In this document: in pieces, positions 9,148 to 17,919 of the stretch
Layout of the letters: each line of letters begins with the position of its first letter
Numbering within the stretch: the stretch's first letter is position 1
NCBI RefSeq assembly: GCF_900182735.1
Contig: NZ_FXTU01000002.1
Location: forward strand, 186,001 to 250,000
Reading direction: 5' to 3'
Source of the DNA: Laceyella tengchongensis
GTDB lineage: Bacteria; Bacillota; Bacilli; Thermoactinomycetales; Thermoactinomycetaceae
DNA length: 64,000 nucleotides
Position numbers and translations under genes: made by a program
The notes under the pieces: generated by a model
What the model was told of the DNA's origin: nothing
What the model saw: the letters and a program-made list of their open reading frames with translations, nothing else
Database searches by the model: none

Positions 9148-10336
9148 GCAATCGCTCTCCGATCAACTGGATGATCCGCTCGGCCACTTCGCGTTTGCTG
9201 AGCAAAGGCAGAGCGCACACTTCCCCATCCCGGTCATAGATGGTGACGATATTGGTGTCAGTGCCAAAGCCGGCTCCCGGCAGGGTGACATCATTAGCCA
9301 CAACCAAATCCTGCCCTTTGCGCACCAGCTTGGATTTCGCATACTCCGCCACCCGATCCGTTTCCGCGGCAAAGCCGACAAACAATTGATCGGGCCGTTT
9401 GCGTTTGCCCACTTCACTCGCGATGTCCTCCGTTTTCTCCAACTCCAGCAACCATTCGGAGGAAGCCTTTTTCCGCTTTGAGGCCAGCTCCACTTTCGGC
9501 CGATAATCGGACACCGCCGCGGCCTTAATGATCACATCCGCTTCCGGTAGCATCCGCATGACGGCCTCTTTCATCTCTCGCGTACGGACAACATCAATCC
9601 GGGTTACGCCTTCAGGGGTAGGGAGCGAAACCGGACCGCTGACGAGGATCACTTCCGCCCCCGCGGCCACCGCCGCTTCCGCCAGCGCATAGCCCATCTT
9701 GCCAGAAGAATAATTGGAGATATAGCGGACGGGATCAATCGGCTCTTGCGTTGGCCCCGCCGTGATCAATACCTTTTTTCCCGCCAGTGGACGGTTTGTA
9801 TCAAAGAAGCGTTCAACCCACGCCACGATCTCTTCCGGTTCAGCCATTCGCCCCTGCCCCACATAACCGCAAGCCAATTGCCCTTCCGCTGGATCGATGA
9901 ATCGGACGCCGCGTGCTCGAAGTCGGTTCATATTCTCCTGCACAACGGCATTTTGGTACATATGTACATTCATCGCCGGCGCTACCACAATCGGGGCGAG
10001 TGTCGCCAACAGCGTCGTCGTCAGCATATCATCTGCCAACCCCATTGCCAGCTTACCCATGAAGTTAGCCGTGGCCGGAGCGATCACAAACAAATCGGCG
10101 TGATCGGCCAAATCAATATGGTTCACCACCGCCGGATTGCGCTCATCGAACGTGTCGACGGCGACGGAATGGCGGGACAGGATTTGCATTGTCAGGGGGG
10201 TGATGAATTGGGTTGCGGAAGCCGTCATAATCACGCGAACATCTGCCCCGCGCTGGGTCAATTGGCTCGCGATCGATGCCGCCTTGAAAGCTGCGATCCC
10301 CCCTGTCACTCCCAAAACCACGCGTTTCCCGCGCAT
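9134..10336 (-). CDS. coaBC: Bifunctional phosphopantothenoylcysteine decarboxylase / phosphopantothenate-cysteine ligase
   Basis: 400 residues from the ATG at 10336, which has AGAGGG six bases upstream; an in-frame extension to 10393 is poorly placed. Catalyses two steps of coenzyme A synthesis. The CoaC flavoprotein half begins KRVVLGVTGGIAAFK and contains NHIDLADHADL (active-site His), APAMNVHMY (the PXMNXXM motif) and the flap cysteine in ACGYVGQGRM. The CoaB half starts KKVLITAGPTQEPIDPVRYI and contains KAAAVSDYRPK. The 150 bases upstream, between it and rpoZ, hold two hairpins without a T-run. Confidence 0.96.
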   Translation of the reverse strand: MRGKRVVLGVTGGIAAFKAASIASQLTQRGADVRVIMTASATQFITPLTMQILSRHSVAVDTFDERNPAVVNHIDLADHADLFVIAPATANFMGKLAMGLADDMLTTTLLATLAPIVVAPAMNVHMYQNAVVQENMNRLRARGVRFIDPAEGQLACGYVGQGRMAEPEEIVAWVERFFDTNRPLAGKKVLITAGPTQEPIDPVRYISNYSSGKMGYALAEAAVAAGAEVILVSGPVSLPTPEGVTRIDVVRTREMKEAVMRMLPEADVIIKAAAVSDYRPKVELASKRKKASSEWLLELEKTEDIASEVGKRKRPDQLFVGFAAETDRVAEYAKSKLVRKGQDLVVANDVTLPGAGFGTDTNIVTIYDRDGEVCALPLLSKREVAERIIQLIGERLHERR

Positions 10337-10394
10337 GAGCATCCCTCTTTCTTCTGTCGATGCGATACCTAGCGGCAAACGCCGCTGAAACATT

Positions 10395-10480
10395 GCGTTT
10401 GCGGACGGGAATGAGCCGTCCGCTCTCGAAACGGAAGCAGGGGGACGCCTCCAACTAGCATCGTCTGGAAACGTCCCCGT
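10395..10480 (-). other. Hairpins between rpoZ and coaBC
   Basis: GCGGACGG/CCGTCCGC (10401-10408 with 10416-10423) and a long-loop pair GGGGACG/CGTCCCC (10441-10447 with 10472-10478). Neither is followed by a T-run, so they are not convincing terminators. They could be mRNA processing or stability structures in the operon. No other feature is seen in this gap. Confidence 0.35.
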
Positions 10481-10490
10481 CTTTCAACAG

Positions 10491-10694
10491 TTATTTGTTT
10501 GGTGTGCGGTTGGTTGGAACAAGCAAATCGGCAGCGATCTCTTCCAAAGCGGCGCCCACGTACTTTTTGGAACGCGGTTGCAATTGCGGTTCATGACCGT
10601 CCAACAATTGACGCGCCCGCTTGGAAGCGACAACAACCAACGAATACTTGCTGTCCGCTTTTGTCATCAACAGGTCAATAGATGGATACAGCAA
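10491..10694 (-). CDS. rpoZ: RNA polymerase omega subunit
   Basis: 67 residues, matching B. subtilis omega in length and start. It begins LYPSIDLLMTKADSKYSLVV and contains the family stretch SKKYVGAALEEIAADLL. The start is a TTG at 10694 with GGGAGGG seven bases upstream; longer readings into gmk are not supported by homology. Omega binds the beta-prime subunit and helps RNA polymerase assembly. It follows gmk by 16 bases, the conserved gmk-rpoZ pair. Confidence 0.93.
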   Translation of the reverse strand: MLYPSIDLLMTKADSKYSLVVVASKRARQLLDGHEPQLQPRSKKYVGAALEEIAADLLVPTNRTPNK

Positions 10695-10710
10695 TCGATT
10701 TCCCTCCCAT

Positions 10711-11313
10711 CTATTCACTAATGACCAGTCGGTCTTTCCGACAGTGTTCGGCGAGGATGATGCTCTGAATCCGTTCACACGCTTTTTCCACTTTGTCGTT
10801 AATGACCACATAATCATAGTGTTCAATTTGTTTCAATTCATCGCTCGCGGCATGCAAGCGGCTGTTTAAAGAAGTTTCCGTCTCGGACCCTCGCCCCTCA
10901 ATCCGCTTGCGCAGATCTTCGAAGGTGGGAGGAACGAGAAAGATGAAGATGCCTTGTGGAAATTTCTCCTTCACTTGCAGGGCACCCTGCACTTCAATTT
11001 CCAACAGGATATCGCGGCCAGAAGCCAGCGTCTCTTCCACCACCCGGCGCGGGGTTCCGTAATAATTGCCAACATACTGGGCCCACTCGATCAATTCATC
11101 TTGTTCAATCATGTTTTGGAATTCGGGCACGGTCTTGAAAAAATAATTGACTCCGTCCACTTCCCCTTCACGCGGCGCCCGGGTTGTAGCCGATACGGAA
11201 TACGTAAGCTCGGGCATCCGTTTGCGCAACGCCGCGCAAACCGTTCCTTTCCCCACACCGGATGGACCTGAAACTACAAGCAATAGTCCTTCTTTTTGAT
11301 AATTGGCTCTCAT
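10711..11313 (-). CDS. gmk: Guanylate kinase
   Basis: 200 residues. Phosphorylates GMP to GDP. P-loop GPSGVGKG at 16-23, GMP-binding region SATTRAPREGEVDGVNYFF and the lid region around GRGSETETSLNSRL. Ribosome site GGAAGGA six bases before the ATG. Lies 12 bases downstream of remA in the conserved order remA-gmk-rpoZ. Confidence 0.97.
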   Translation of the reverse strand: MRANYQKEGLLLVVSGPSGVGKGTVCAALRKRMPELTYSVSATTRAPREGEVDGVNYFFKTVPEFQNMIEQDELIEWAQYVGNYYGTPRRVVEETLASGRDILLEIEVQGALQVKEKFPQGIFIFLVPPTFEDLRKRIEGRGSETETSLNSRLHAASDELKQIEHYDYVVINDKVEKACERIQSIILAEHCRKDRLVISE

Positions 11314-11325
11314 AGCTAGTCCTTC

Positions 11326-11592
11326 CTACTCTACGATCTCTTCGTGTTGTTCTTTGCTTGCCAACCGGTGCGCCACCGTCTCCGGCTGAACGGCTGACAG
11401 GATCACATGGTCACTGTCGGTAATGATGACCGCCCGTGTGCGCCGGCCATAGGTTGCGTCGATGAGCACCCCGCGTTCGCGCGCTTCTTGTATGATGCGC
11501 TTAATTGGCGCAGAATCGGGGCTCACAATCGAAACGATGCGATTCGCTGAAACGATGTTTCCGAAACCGATATTGATTAATTTGATCCCCAA
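11326..11592 (-). CDS. remA: RemA, biofilm matrix regulator (DUF370)
   Basis: 88 residues from the TTG at 11592, which has AGGAGG nine bases upstream; B. subtilis RemA is 89 residues. The conserved core is visible: KLINIGFGNIVSANRIVSIV, SAPIKRIIQEARERG and DATYGRRTRAVIITDSDHV. In B. subtilis RemA is a DNA-binding protein that activates matrix and osmoprotection genes and forms ring-like oligomers. Neighbours yicC and gmk match the B. subtilis order. Longer in-frame readings to 11631 would place the Shine-Dalgarno inside the gene. Confidence 0.94.
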   Translation of the reverse strand: MGIKLINIGFGNIVSANRIVSIVSPDSAPIKRIIQEARERGVLIDATYGRRTRAVIITDSDHVILSAVQPETVAHRLASKEQHEEIVE

Positions 11593-11710
11593 GCGTGAGT
11601 ACCTCCTCGCCCATTGTCTCATATTTGTCAAATGGGGTTGCTATCTTCTCGCATGCATCTCTTGATCCTACTACGCTATTTTAGACACTTTTTTGGCGAG
11701 AATCAATGTT

Positions 11711-12583
11711 TTACTCCATATTTTGCACCTGTTCTTTCATTTTTTCAAGAACGCTCTTGCAATCAACCACGAAAGCGCTAATGGTGTGGAGATTGGCTTT
11801 GGACCCAATCGTATTAACTTCGCGGTTCATCTCCTGCACCAGAAAATCAAGACGCCTGCCCACGGGCTCCGGTTGTTTTAAGGCCGCTTGAAATTGTTCA
11901 GCGTGGCTTTTGAGGCGGGTCAGTTCCTCAGTGATGTCAGCTTTGTCCACCCAGATCGCCACCTCTGCCACCACCCGTTCCGGAGGGGTATCCACATCGG
12001 CCAGCATTTCTGACAACCGCGCCATCAACCGGGACTCAACATGCGTTTTGATCTGCGGCACTTCGGCTTCAATCCGCCGGACTATTTCCAATAGCTCTGC
12101 CAGTCTTGCGGACACATCTTCCGCCAGCCGCAATCCCTCCTGCATGCGCATTTCTTTCAAGCGGATGCACGCCTGTTCCACGGCCTTGAGGCAAATTTCC
12201 TTGTATTCCTCCACTTCCCGCTTAACCTCTTCAATTATCCAGAATTCCGGTTTATGTATCAGGTCGGCCAATGTCAATTGAGGTTCGATTCCCCATTTGT
12301 GTTGCAACGCGCTTCCCGCCGCCAAAAAACTTTCAACGAATTGCCAATCGATCTCCACTTTTCGCTCCGGCGGCGCAATTCCCTCCAGCGAAACAAAGAC
12401 ATCCACCCGCCCCCGACGCACCACGGATTGCACAAGTCTACGGATATCTTCCTCTAAGGACATCCATCCTTGCGGTAGTCGCACCACCACATCTAAAAAG
12501 CGATGGTTCACCGAGCGAATCTCAGTTGTGACGCGGCATTCAGCCGTCTCCACTTCTCCCCGTCCATATCCTGTCATGCTCAT
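11711..12583 (-). CDS. yicC: YicC family endoribonuclease
   Basis: 290 residues from the ATG at 12583 (B. subtilis YloC is about 291). It begins MSMTGYGRGE, the usual family start, and contains the conserved SVNHRFLDV near the N-terminus and the C-terminal DUF1732 stretch RLDFLVQEMNREVNTIGSKA. YicC proteins are hexameric endoribonucleases that act on structured RNA. Two upstream in-frame starts (ATG 12610, GTG 12625) remain possible because the ribosome site is moderate at all of them. First gene of the block yicC-remA-gmk-rpoZ-coaBC-priA-def-fmt-rsmB. Confidence 0.9.
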   Translation of the reverse strand: MSMTGYGRGEVETAECRVTTEIRSVNHRFLDVVVRLPQGWMSLEEDIRRLVQSVVRRGRVDVFVSLEGIAPPERKVEIDWQFVESFLAAGSALQHKWGIEPQLTLADLIHKPEFWIIEEVKREVEEYKEICLKAVEQACIRLKEMRMQEGLRLAEDVSARLAELLEIVRRIEAEVPQIKTHVESRLMARLSEMLADVDTPPERVVAEVAIWVDKADITEELTRLKSHAEQFQAALKQPEPVGRRLDFLVQEMNREVNTIGSKANLHTISAFVVDCKSVLEKMKEQVQNME

Positions 12584-12776
12584 TGCAGTCAGCTTCTCTT
12601 GTGTTGTCATCTCTAAACCCCACACTCTCTTCTCTCATTTCCATCCCAATTATCTCCAAAATCAAGGGGATCATCCCTTTTCTTAACAATGCATTCAATT
12701 CCTGCAGGTCGAATTTATCGCCCGTTCCTGATAGAATAGTGCATTGTAGACAAAGCAATAGAAGGATGTTGACGAC

Positions 12777-14408
12777 ATGTCAAACAAATTGGTAAAAGGA
12801 ACTGTTATCTTAAGTGTAGCAACATTGTTCACGAAAATCATCGGCAGTTTGTTCTGGGCGCCGTTTCAGAACATCGCTGGTGATGAAACAGTTGGGCTCT
12901 ATCGTATTTCTTTTCCGTTTTATACGATTCTGCTCATGATCGCTTCAGCCGGCATTCCGATCACCGTATCCAAGTTTGTGGCTGAACGTTTGTCCAACGA
13001 CGATCATGCGGGGGCGCGCCGGGTGTTGAAGGCGGCATCGCTGATTTTGAGCATCAGTGGCTTAATCGCCTTCTCTCTCTTGTTCTTCGGGTCTGAGTTC
13101 ATCGCCAACGTGATGCTGAACAACCCGGATACAGAATCCTCGCTGAAGGTACTGGCGTGCGCAATCGTGTTTGTACCGATCATGGCTGTTTACCGCGGGT
13201 ATTTTCAAGGTCACCAACAAATGATGCCGACCGGGGTCTCGCAAGTCGTCGAGCAAGTGGTACGAGTGGGAACGGTCATCGGTCTCACTTACTGGATGGT
13301 CCAAGCAAACTTGCCGCAAGAGACGGTGGCTGCGGGAGCGACCTCCGGTGCTTTGACCGGCGCCATCGCCGGATTGGTGGTTGTCATGTGGTACAATAGC
13401 CGCGATCTGAAAGCAGCCAGACGATCCGGTCTGAATGCGACCGGTGCTCATGAACCACTGTTTCCGCTGGCCAAAAAAATATTGCGGTACGCTATCCCGA
13501 TTTCGCTTGCGTCCTTGGTGTTGCCTTTGATCGGGCTGATCGATTCGTTCACCGTCCCCCGCCTGCTGATGGCGGAAGGCAACACAGCCAGCATGACCAA
13601 TACGCTGTTTGGCATATACAGTCGAGGAGAGCCATTTGTCAATGTAATCTCTACCTTTTCCTCCTCCCTGACGTTGGCTTTGATCCCAGCCATCTCGGCC
13701 CATGTCGCCAAACAAGAGATGGCGGCGGTTGAGCACAAGACGCAACAAGCGTGGTTAATGACCACGATCATCAGCTTGCCCTCCTGCGTGATGTTGGCAA
13801 TTCTAGCGCGTCCGCTCAACGTGATGATGTATCAGGATGACGCCGGAACCGTCACGCTGTCCGTCTTGGCTTTCTCAGCCATCTTCAGCACGTTGGCTGT
13901 GACCAGCTCGGGCATTTTGCAAGGCCTTGGACACAACAAGGTGCCAGTACGCCATTTGTTGATCGGCGCCGTCTGCAAAGTCATCGGCAACTTCGTCTTT
14001 ATCCCGATCATGGGCATCGCTGGTTCAGCCTTAGCCATGGTGCTGGCTTACTTGGTGGTCTGCGCGCTAAACATGTGGATGGTCATTCGCGTGACGGGAG
14101 TGAGGCTCTCGCTGACTCGCCAATTTATCAAACCTGGCTTCAGCACCCTGATCATGGGAATCGCGTTGACCGGTGCTTACCTTTTCATCAACGACACCAT
14201 GGATTTGGAGCATGCTTCACGACTGACGAACACCTTGGCTGCGCTCAGCCTGTGCGTTGTCGCGGGCGTGATCTACATGATCGCGCTGATTGTCAGCAAA
14301 ACGATCACCGAACAAGAATTGCGAATGTTCCCCATGGGAACCCGGTTGATCCGGCTGTTTACTAAATTGAAGCTGATGCGCCCTTCTAAAACGGATATCC
14401 CAGCGTGA
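12777..14408 (+). CDS. Polysaccharide biosynthesis/lipid flippase of the SpoVB-MurJ (YtgP) group
   Basis: 543 residues with about 14 membrane segments, the length and pattern of MOP-superfamily flippases such as YtgP/MurJ (about 544) and SpoVB in B. subtilis. N-terminus ATLFTKIIGSLFWAPFQNIAGDE and the RGYFQGHQQMMPTGVSQVVEQVVRVG motif (about 140-165) are typical of this group. These proteins flip lipid-linked cell-wall precursors across the membrane; whether this one serves vegetative wall or spore cortex cannot be decided here. Divergent from yicC. A possible extended -10 (TGATAGAAT) lies about 45 bases upstream. Followed by its own terminator. Confidence 0.85.
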   Translation: MSNKLVKGTVILSVATLFTKIIGSLFWAPFQNIAGDETVGLYRISFPFYTILLMIASAGIPITVSKFVAERLSNDDHAGARRVLKAASLILSISGLIAFSLLFFGSEFIANVMLNNPDTESSLKVLACAIVFVPIMAVYRGYFQGHQQMMPTGVSQVVEQVVRVGTVIGLTYWMVQANLPQETVAAGATSGALTGAIAGLVVVMWYNSRDLKAARRSGLNATGAHEPLFPLAKKILRYAIPISLASLVLPLIGLIDSFTVPRLLMAEGNTASMTNTLFGIYSRGEPFVNVISTFSSSLTLALIPAISAHVAKQEMAAVEHKTQQAWLMTTIISLPSCVMLAILARPLNVMMYQDDAGTVTLSVLAFSAIFSTLAVTSSGILQGLGHNKVPVRHLLIGAVCKVIGNFVFIPIMGIAGSALAMVLAYLVVCALNMWMVIRVTGVRLSLTRQFIKPGFSTLIMGIALTGAYLFINDTMDLEHASRLTNTLAALSLCVVAGVIYMIALIVSKTITEQELRMFPMGTRLIRLFTKLKLMRPSKTDIPA

Positions 14409-14458
14409 GATCAAAAAAGCCGTCCCGGAATGGGGCAACAAATCTTGAAAAAGATGAA

Positions 14459-14491
14459 AGCTGCACTCTTTTGGCAAGGGTGCAGCTTTTT
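14459..14491 (+). terminator. Terminator of the flippase gene
   Basis: 12-bp stem (14459-14470 with 14476-14487) with one G-T pair and a five-base loop, followed by a T-rich run on the plus strand. Confidence 0.88.
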
Positions 14492-14495
14492 GCTT

Positions 14496-14524
14496 GCATA
14501 TTTGACGTGTACCGCTCCATACTA
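14496..14524 (+). promoter_or_regulatory. Sigma-G-like forespore promoter of the small heat-shock gene
   Basis: GCATA (14496-14500), a 17-bp spacer and CATACTA (14518-14524) match the B. subtilis sigma-G consensus (GHATR and CATNHTA, 17-18 bp apart) at every defined position. The predicted start is about 30 bases before the ATG at 14562, leaving room for the ribosome site. No CIRCE element or sigma-A promoter is seen in this gap. Confidence 0.6.
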
Positions 14525-14561
14525 AGCACAAAACAATCGACGCGAAAAAGGAGATGACTCT

Positions 14562-15020
14562 ATGCGCATCAGCGGACAAAACCTTCCATCCAACCACCAT
14601 CCGATCACTCGATTGCATCAAGAAATCAACCGCACATTTGAGCGTTTTTTTGAAAACCCGTTGCTCACTCACCCTATGCCGTACATGCCCGCCATCCACT
14701 TCAAGGAAGAAACGGATCGGTTCGTGATCGAAGCCGAACTTCCTGGAATTGACCCCAACGTAGTTGAAATCGAAGCGCACGGCCGCTCATTGATCATCAA
14801 AGGGGAACACAAGCAAACTAGGCAAACACAAGGGGAGAACATGCACCAAGCTGAGCGCAGATACAGCTCGTTCCACCGCTCGATCACCTTGCCGGAAACC
14901 GCCAACCTGGATCAGATCACGGCTGAGTACGAGCACGGATTGCTGACAGTCACCGTGCCGAAACATGACGCACCATCCCCCCGCCGCATTGAGATCAAAC
15001 AACGTAAGACCGACAAGTAA
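14562..15020 (+). CDS. Small heat-shock protein, Hsp20/alpha-crystallin family
   Basis: 152 residues. The alpha-crystallin domain spans about 44-135, with VIEAELPGIDPNVVEIEAHG and the conserved EYEHGLLTVTVP near its end. The N-terminal arm is short and polar and the C-terminal tail is charged. It is an ATP-independent holdase chaperone. Ribosome site AAGGAG eight bases before the ATG. The sigma-G-like promoter suggests it protects proteins in the developing or dormant spore, comparable in idea to the spore-associated Hsp20-family proteins CotM and CotP of B. subtilis; that role is inferred. Shared terminator with the convergent permease. Confidence 0.93.
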   Translation: MRISGQNLPSNHHPITRLHQEINRTFERFFENPLLTHPMPYMPAIHFKEETDRFVIEAELPGIDPNVVEIEAHGRSLIIKGEHKQTRQTQGENMHQAERRYSSFHRSITLPETANLDQITAEYEHGLLTVTVPKHDAPSPRRIEIKQRKTDK

Positions 15021-15051
15021 AAAAGCATCCCCCAACCTAGGGGATGCTTTT
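15021..15051. terminator. Bidirectional terminator between hsp20 and permease
   Basis: Perfect 12-bp stem (15021-15032 with 15040-15051), with A/T-rich ends on both sides, between convergent genes and immediately after the hsp20 stop codon. Confidence 0.85.
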
Positions 15052-15065
15052 GTCTGTCATATCAC

Positions 15066-16478
15066 TTATTTGTCTGAAGCAGAGAAGTTATTCAACAGCG
15101 AATGTTTGCGGGAATAGGTGAAGTACACCAACAATCCGATCAACAGCCATACACCAAACGCGATCCAAGTGACAACCGCCAACTTGGAGATCAAGAAGAG
15201 ACAAGCCCCAATCGCAATCAACGGAATGATCGGCACACCCGGGCACCGGAAGGCACGTGGCAAATCAGGTTGGGTCTTGCGCAGGACGATCACCCCGACA
15301 GACACCAGCGTGAAGGCGGTCAATGTACCGATGTTAACCAATTCCGCCAGTTTTTGCAATGGCAGCAACGCAGCGATGAATGCAGCGATGGTTCCCAAAA
15401 TCCATGTGCTAGTAAACGGCGTTTTATACTTGGGGTGAACCTTTGAAAACATTTTCGGCAACAGCCCGTCCCGGGACATGGAGAAGAAAATCCGGGTTTG
15501 TCCATACAGCATGACCAAAATGACGGTGGTCATCCCCAAAATCGCGCCCAAGTCAATCAAACCGGCGACCCAATCTTGTCCAGCCATTTGCAACACCAAC
15601 GAAACCGGATGATCTTCATGACCTTTGAATTGGGCAAATGGCACGACCCCGGTCATAATGGCTGTAACAACTACATAAAGGAGTGTACAAATCCCCAGCG
15701 ACCACAACAACCCTCTCGGGAGATCCCGTTTCGGGTCGCGGGTTTCTTCCGCAGCGGCCGCAACAGCGTCAAAACCGACATAAGCGAAGAACACCAGCGC
15801 CGCAGCTTGGAAAACGCCTTCAAAACCAAACGGTGTAAACGGTTCCCAGTTTGCTGGCTTCACATAGCCCACTCCGACAAAGATGAAGAGGAGCACCACG
15901 GCTACTTTGATAACAACCATGATGTTGTTTACCTTTTTGGATTCGGAGATACCGCGGGAAAGCAAGAATGTGATTACCATCACGATCAAAAATGCTGGCA
16001 AGTTAAAGAAGCTGGTGACACCCTCTTTAGCACCAGGCGCGGCAGTCAACGCCTCTGGCAGATGGATGCCGAAGCCGCCCAGCAATGACTGAAAATACCC
16101 TGACCAACCAACAGCCACCGAACTCACGGCAAAAAGATACTCCAACACTAAGTCCCAACCGATGATCCAAGCGATCAATTCACCCAACGTCGCATAACTG
16201 TAAGTGTAAACCGATCCGGAAATCGGCACCAAAGAAGCAAATTCCGCATAAGCCAAGGCCGCAAACGCACAGGCCACACCAGCGATGATAAACGAAAGGA
16301 TTAAGGCGGGTCCGGCTGTCAGCGCGCCGGTGCCGGTCAATACAAAAATCCCCGTCCCGATAATCGCGCCAATCCCCAAGAGCGTCAAATCCCAAGCTCC
16401 TAAATCCCGTTTCAGTTTGCCTTTGCTCTGCGCCTCGTTTAATAGCGCGCCAATATCCTTTGTTCGCAATAAACTCAT
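15066..16478 (-). CDS. APC-family amino acid permease, CAT subgroup
   Basis: 470 residues with 12 predicted membrane helices. The first helix carries LGIGAIIGTGIFVLTGTGA, the substrate-binding unwound segment of APC transporters, and the sixth carries FFAYVGFDAVAAAAEETRDP, typical of the cationic amino acid transporter (CAT) subgroup that includes B. subtilis YfnA and Geobacillus ApcT. Proton-coupled uptake of amino acids across the cell membrane is expected; the substrate is not predictable. Single gene with a long AT-rich leader. Confidence 0.88.
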   Translation of the reverse strand: MSLLRTKDIGALLNEAQSKGKLKRDLGAWDLTLLGIGAIIGTGIFVLTGTGALTAGPALILSFIIAGVACAFAALAYAEFASLVPISGSVYTYSYATLGELIAWIIGWDLVLEYLFAVSSVAVGWSGYFQSLLGGFGIHLPEALTAAPGAKEGVTSFFNLPAFLIVMVITFLLSRGISESKKVNNIMVVIKVAVVLLFIFVGVGYVKPANWEPFTPFGFEGVFQAAALVFFAYVGFDAVAAAAEETRDPKRDLPRGLLWSLGICTLLYVVVTAIMTGVVPFAQFKGHEDHPVSLVLQMAGQDWVAGLIDLGAILGMTTVILVMLYGQTRIFFSMSRDGLLPKMFSKVHPKYKTPFTSTWILGTIAAFIAALLPLQKLAELVNIGTLTAFTLVSVGVIVLRKTQPDLPRAFRCPGVPIIPLIAIGACLFLISKLAVVTWIAFGVWLLIGLLVYFTYSRKHSLLNNFSASDK

Positions 16479-16784
16479 GTCAAACTCCCTCCCTACTAAA
16501 AAGTGTTAATCTTACGATTTTTCTATCCAGCCAAAAATGTCAGAAACAAACCCTTTTGTTGATGTATTGTGAAAATTTAAGATTACAAAAATATTCCGCG
16601 GGGTATTGTGGTTTTTTCTATTTTTTAGCTGGATATCCCCTTTTCTCTAAGCCGTGACGGGCTTTGGGTTTTTCTCCCCTCCTGAATTTTTAAACAATTC
16701 AAGTCTTTGTATGCAAATTCTTACAAAAGGCATTTTGAAATGGGATAAAAAAACTCTTAATGTGATTACTATCATAAAAAAATT
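16479..16784 (-). other. AT-rich leader region of the permease with nested inverted repeats
   Basis: About 300 bases without a gene. Two inverted repeats are nested: TAATCTTA (16507-16514) with TAAGATTA (16578-16585), and TATCCAGC (16524-16531) with GCTGGATA (16628-16635). They may fold the permease 5' leader, but I recognise no known riboswitch or T-box core. A short hairpin around AAGCC/GGGCTT lies near 16650-16665. Confidence 0.3.
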
Positions 16785-16806
16785 AAAGGGGTTTTTCAAC
16801 CCCTTT
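16778..16806 (-). terminator. Terminator of the M42 peptidase gene
   Basis: 9-bp stem (16785-16793 with 16798-16806) and TTTC-type loop; the minus strand continues with a T-rich tract interrupted once. It lies about 40 bases after the peptidase stop. Confidence 0.8.
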
Positions 16807-16845
16807 TAGTAAAAAAAGCCGCTTTATATTATTTTAAATTTTGGT

Positions 16846-17919
16846 TTAATAACAAATCTCTTCCAATCGTTTGTTATCCAACTTTTTCACCACAGCCGTG
16901 ACCAATTGCAACGCTTGTTCAAAATCTCTCCTGGCCATCACGGAGTTGTGGCTGTGTACATAACGGGTTGGGAAGCCGATGGCCACCGTGGGGCAACCGA
17001 TGCCGTGCAGATGAAACTTGCCGCCGTCGGTTCCGCCACCCATTAGCGCGTCCATCTGCACATGAATCCCCAGTTCTTCGGCAGTATCAAGCACCAAATC
17101 CCGCAACTTGCCATGGCCGATCATAAAATGATCCAACAAAAACATCGTCGGGCCTTCCCCCAAATCGGCTTTGGCCGGATAGTTCTCAAACCCTGGTGTA
17201 TCATAAGCCAGGCCAACATCCAGCGCAAACGCCACATCTGGACGCACCAACTGAGCCAAGGCAGAGGCCCCCCGCATACCTACTTCTTCTTGTACGGTCG
17301 CGCCGGCATAAACCGTGTTGGGATGATCTTGCCCCTGTAGTTCCCGCAACACTTCAATCGCCAAAGCGCAACCAGCTCGGTTGTCCAAGGCCTTGCCGCA
17401 CCACCATTTTCCGCCGCGCATCAAAAAAAAGTCAGACACCGGCACAACGGGATCGCCTAAGCGGATTCCCATCTCTTCCACTTCTTCCTTGCTCGTTGCG
17501 CCCACGTCGATAAACATCTCTTTTAATTCAACCAAGCGGTTCTTCTCCTCCGCACCCAACACATGTGGCGCTTTGGAACCGATGATGCCGACGTAATCCC
17601 CTTTGCGTGACTGAACAGTCACGCGATGGCCTAACACATTGTGCGACCACCATCCGCCCAATTGTTGAAACCGCAAGAAACCTTTGTCTGTGATTTGCGT
17701 CACCATAAAACCGATTTCATCCAAATGGCCAGCCAGCAAAATGCGGGGGCCATTGGCATCTCCCGTTTTTTTGGCTACAATCCCGCCCATCCGGTCACGC
17801 AAAATCTCTTCGGACAAAGGAGCTAGATGGTGTTCCATCTTGATGCGCACATCCCGTTCAAACCCTGGCACACCATTCGCTTCACTCAGCTCTTTCATCA
17901 ATTGCTCCAACCGGTCCAT
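16846..17919 (-). CDS. M42 family metallopeptidase (glutamyl aminopeptidase/endoglucanase-like)
   Basis: 357 residues from the ATG at 17919, which has AAGGAGG eight bases upstream; a 13-codon extension is less likely. Di-metal site motifs are intact: AGHLDEIGFM (H65, D67), ALDNRAGCALA (bridging Asp), TVQEEVGMRGA (catalytic Glu pair), LDVGLAYDTPG and the C-terminal RYVHSHNSVM His. The family forms large tetrahedral dodecamers that trim peptides in the cytoplasm; some are annotated as cellulases, probably wrongly. It stands alone between a ROK repressor and a permease. Confidence 0.92.
   Translation of the reverse strand: MDRLEQLMKELSEANGVPGFERDVRIKMEHHLAPLSEEILRDRMGGIVAKKTGDANGPRILLAGHLDEIGFMVTQITDKGFLRFQQLGGWWSHNVLGHRVTVQSRKGDYVGIIGSKAPHVLGAEEKNRLVELKEMFIDVGATSKEEVEEMGIRLGDPVVPVSDFFLMRGGKWWCGKALDNRAGCALAIEVLRELQGQDHPNTVYAGATVQEEVGMRGASALAQLVRPDVAFALDVGLAYDTPGFENYPAKADLGEGPTMFLLDHFMIGHGKLRDLVLDTAEELGIHVQMDALMGGGTDGGKFHLHGIGCPTVAIGFPTRYVHSHNSVMARRDFEQALQLVTAVVKKLDNKRLEEICY

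Noticed and set aside
10401..10478. Hairpins between rpoZ and coaBC as terminators
   Set aside because: Neither stem is followed by a T-run on the minus strand; kept only as unexplained hairpins.
14217..14780. Long minus-strand frame opposite the flippase 3' end and hsp20
   Set aside because: It crosses a strong plus-strand terminator and promoter, has no ribosome site and resembles no family.
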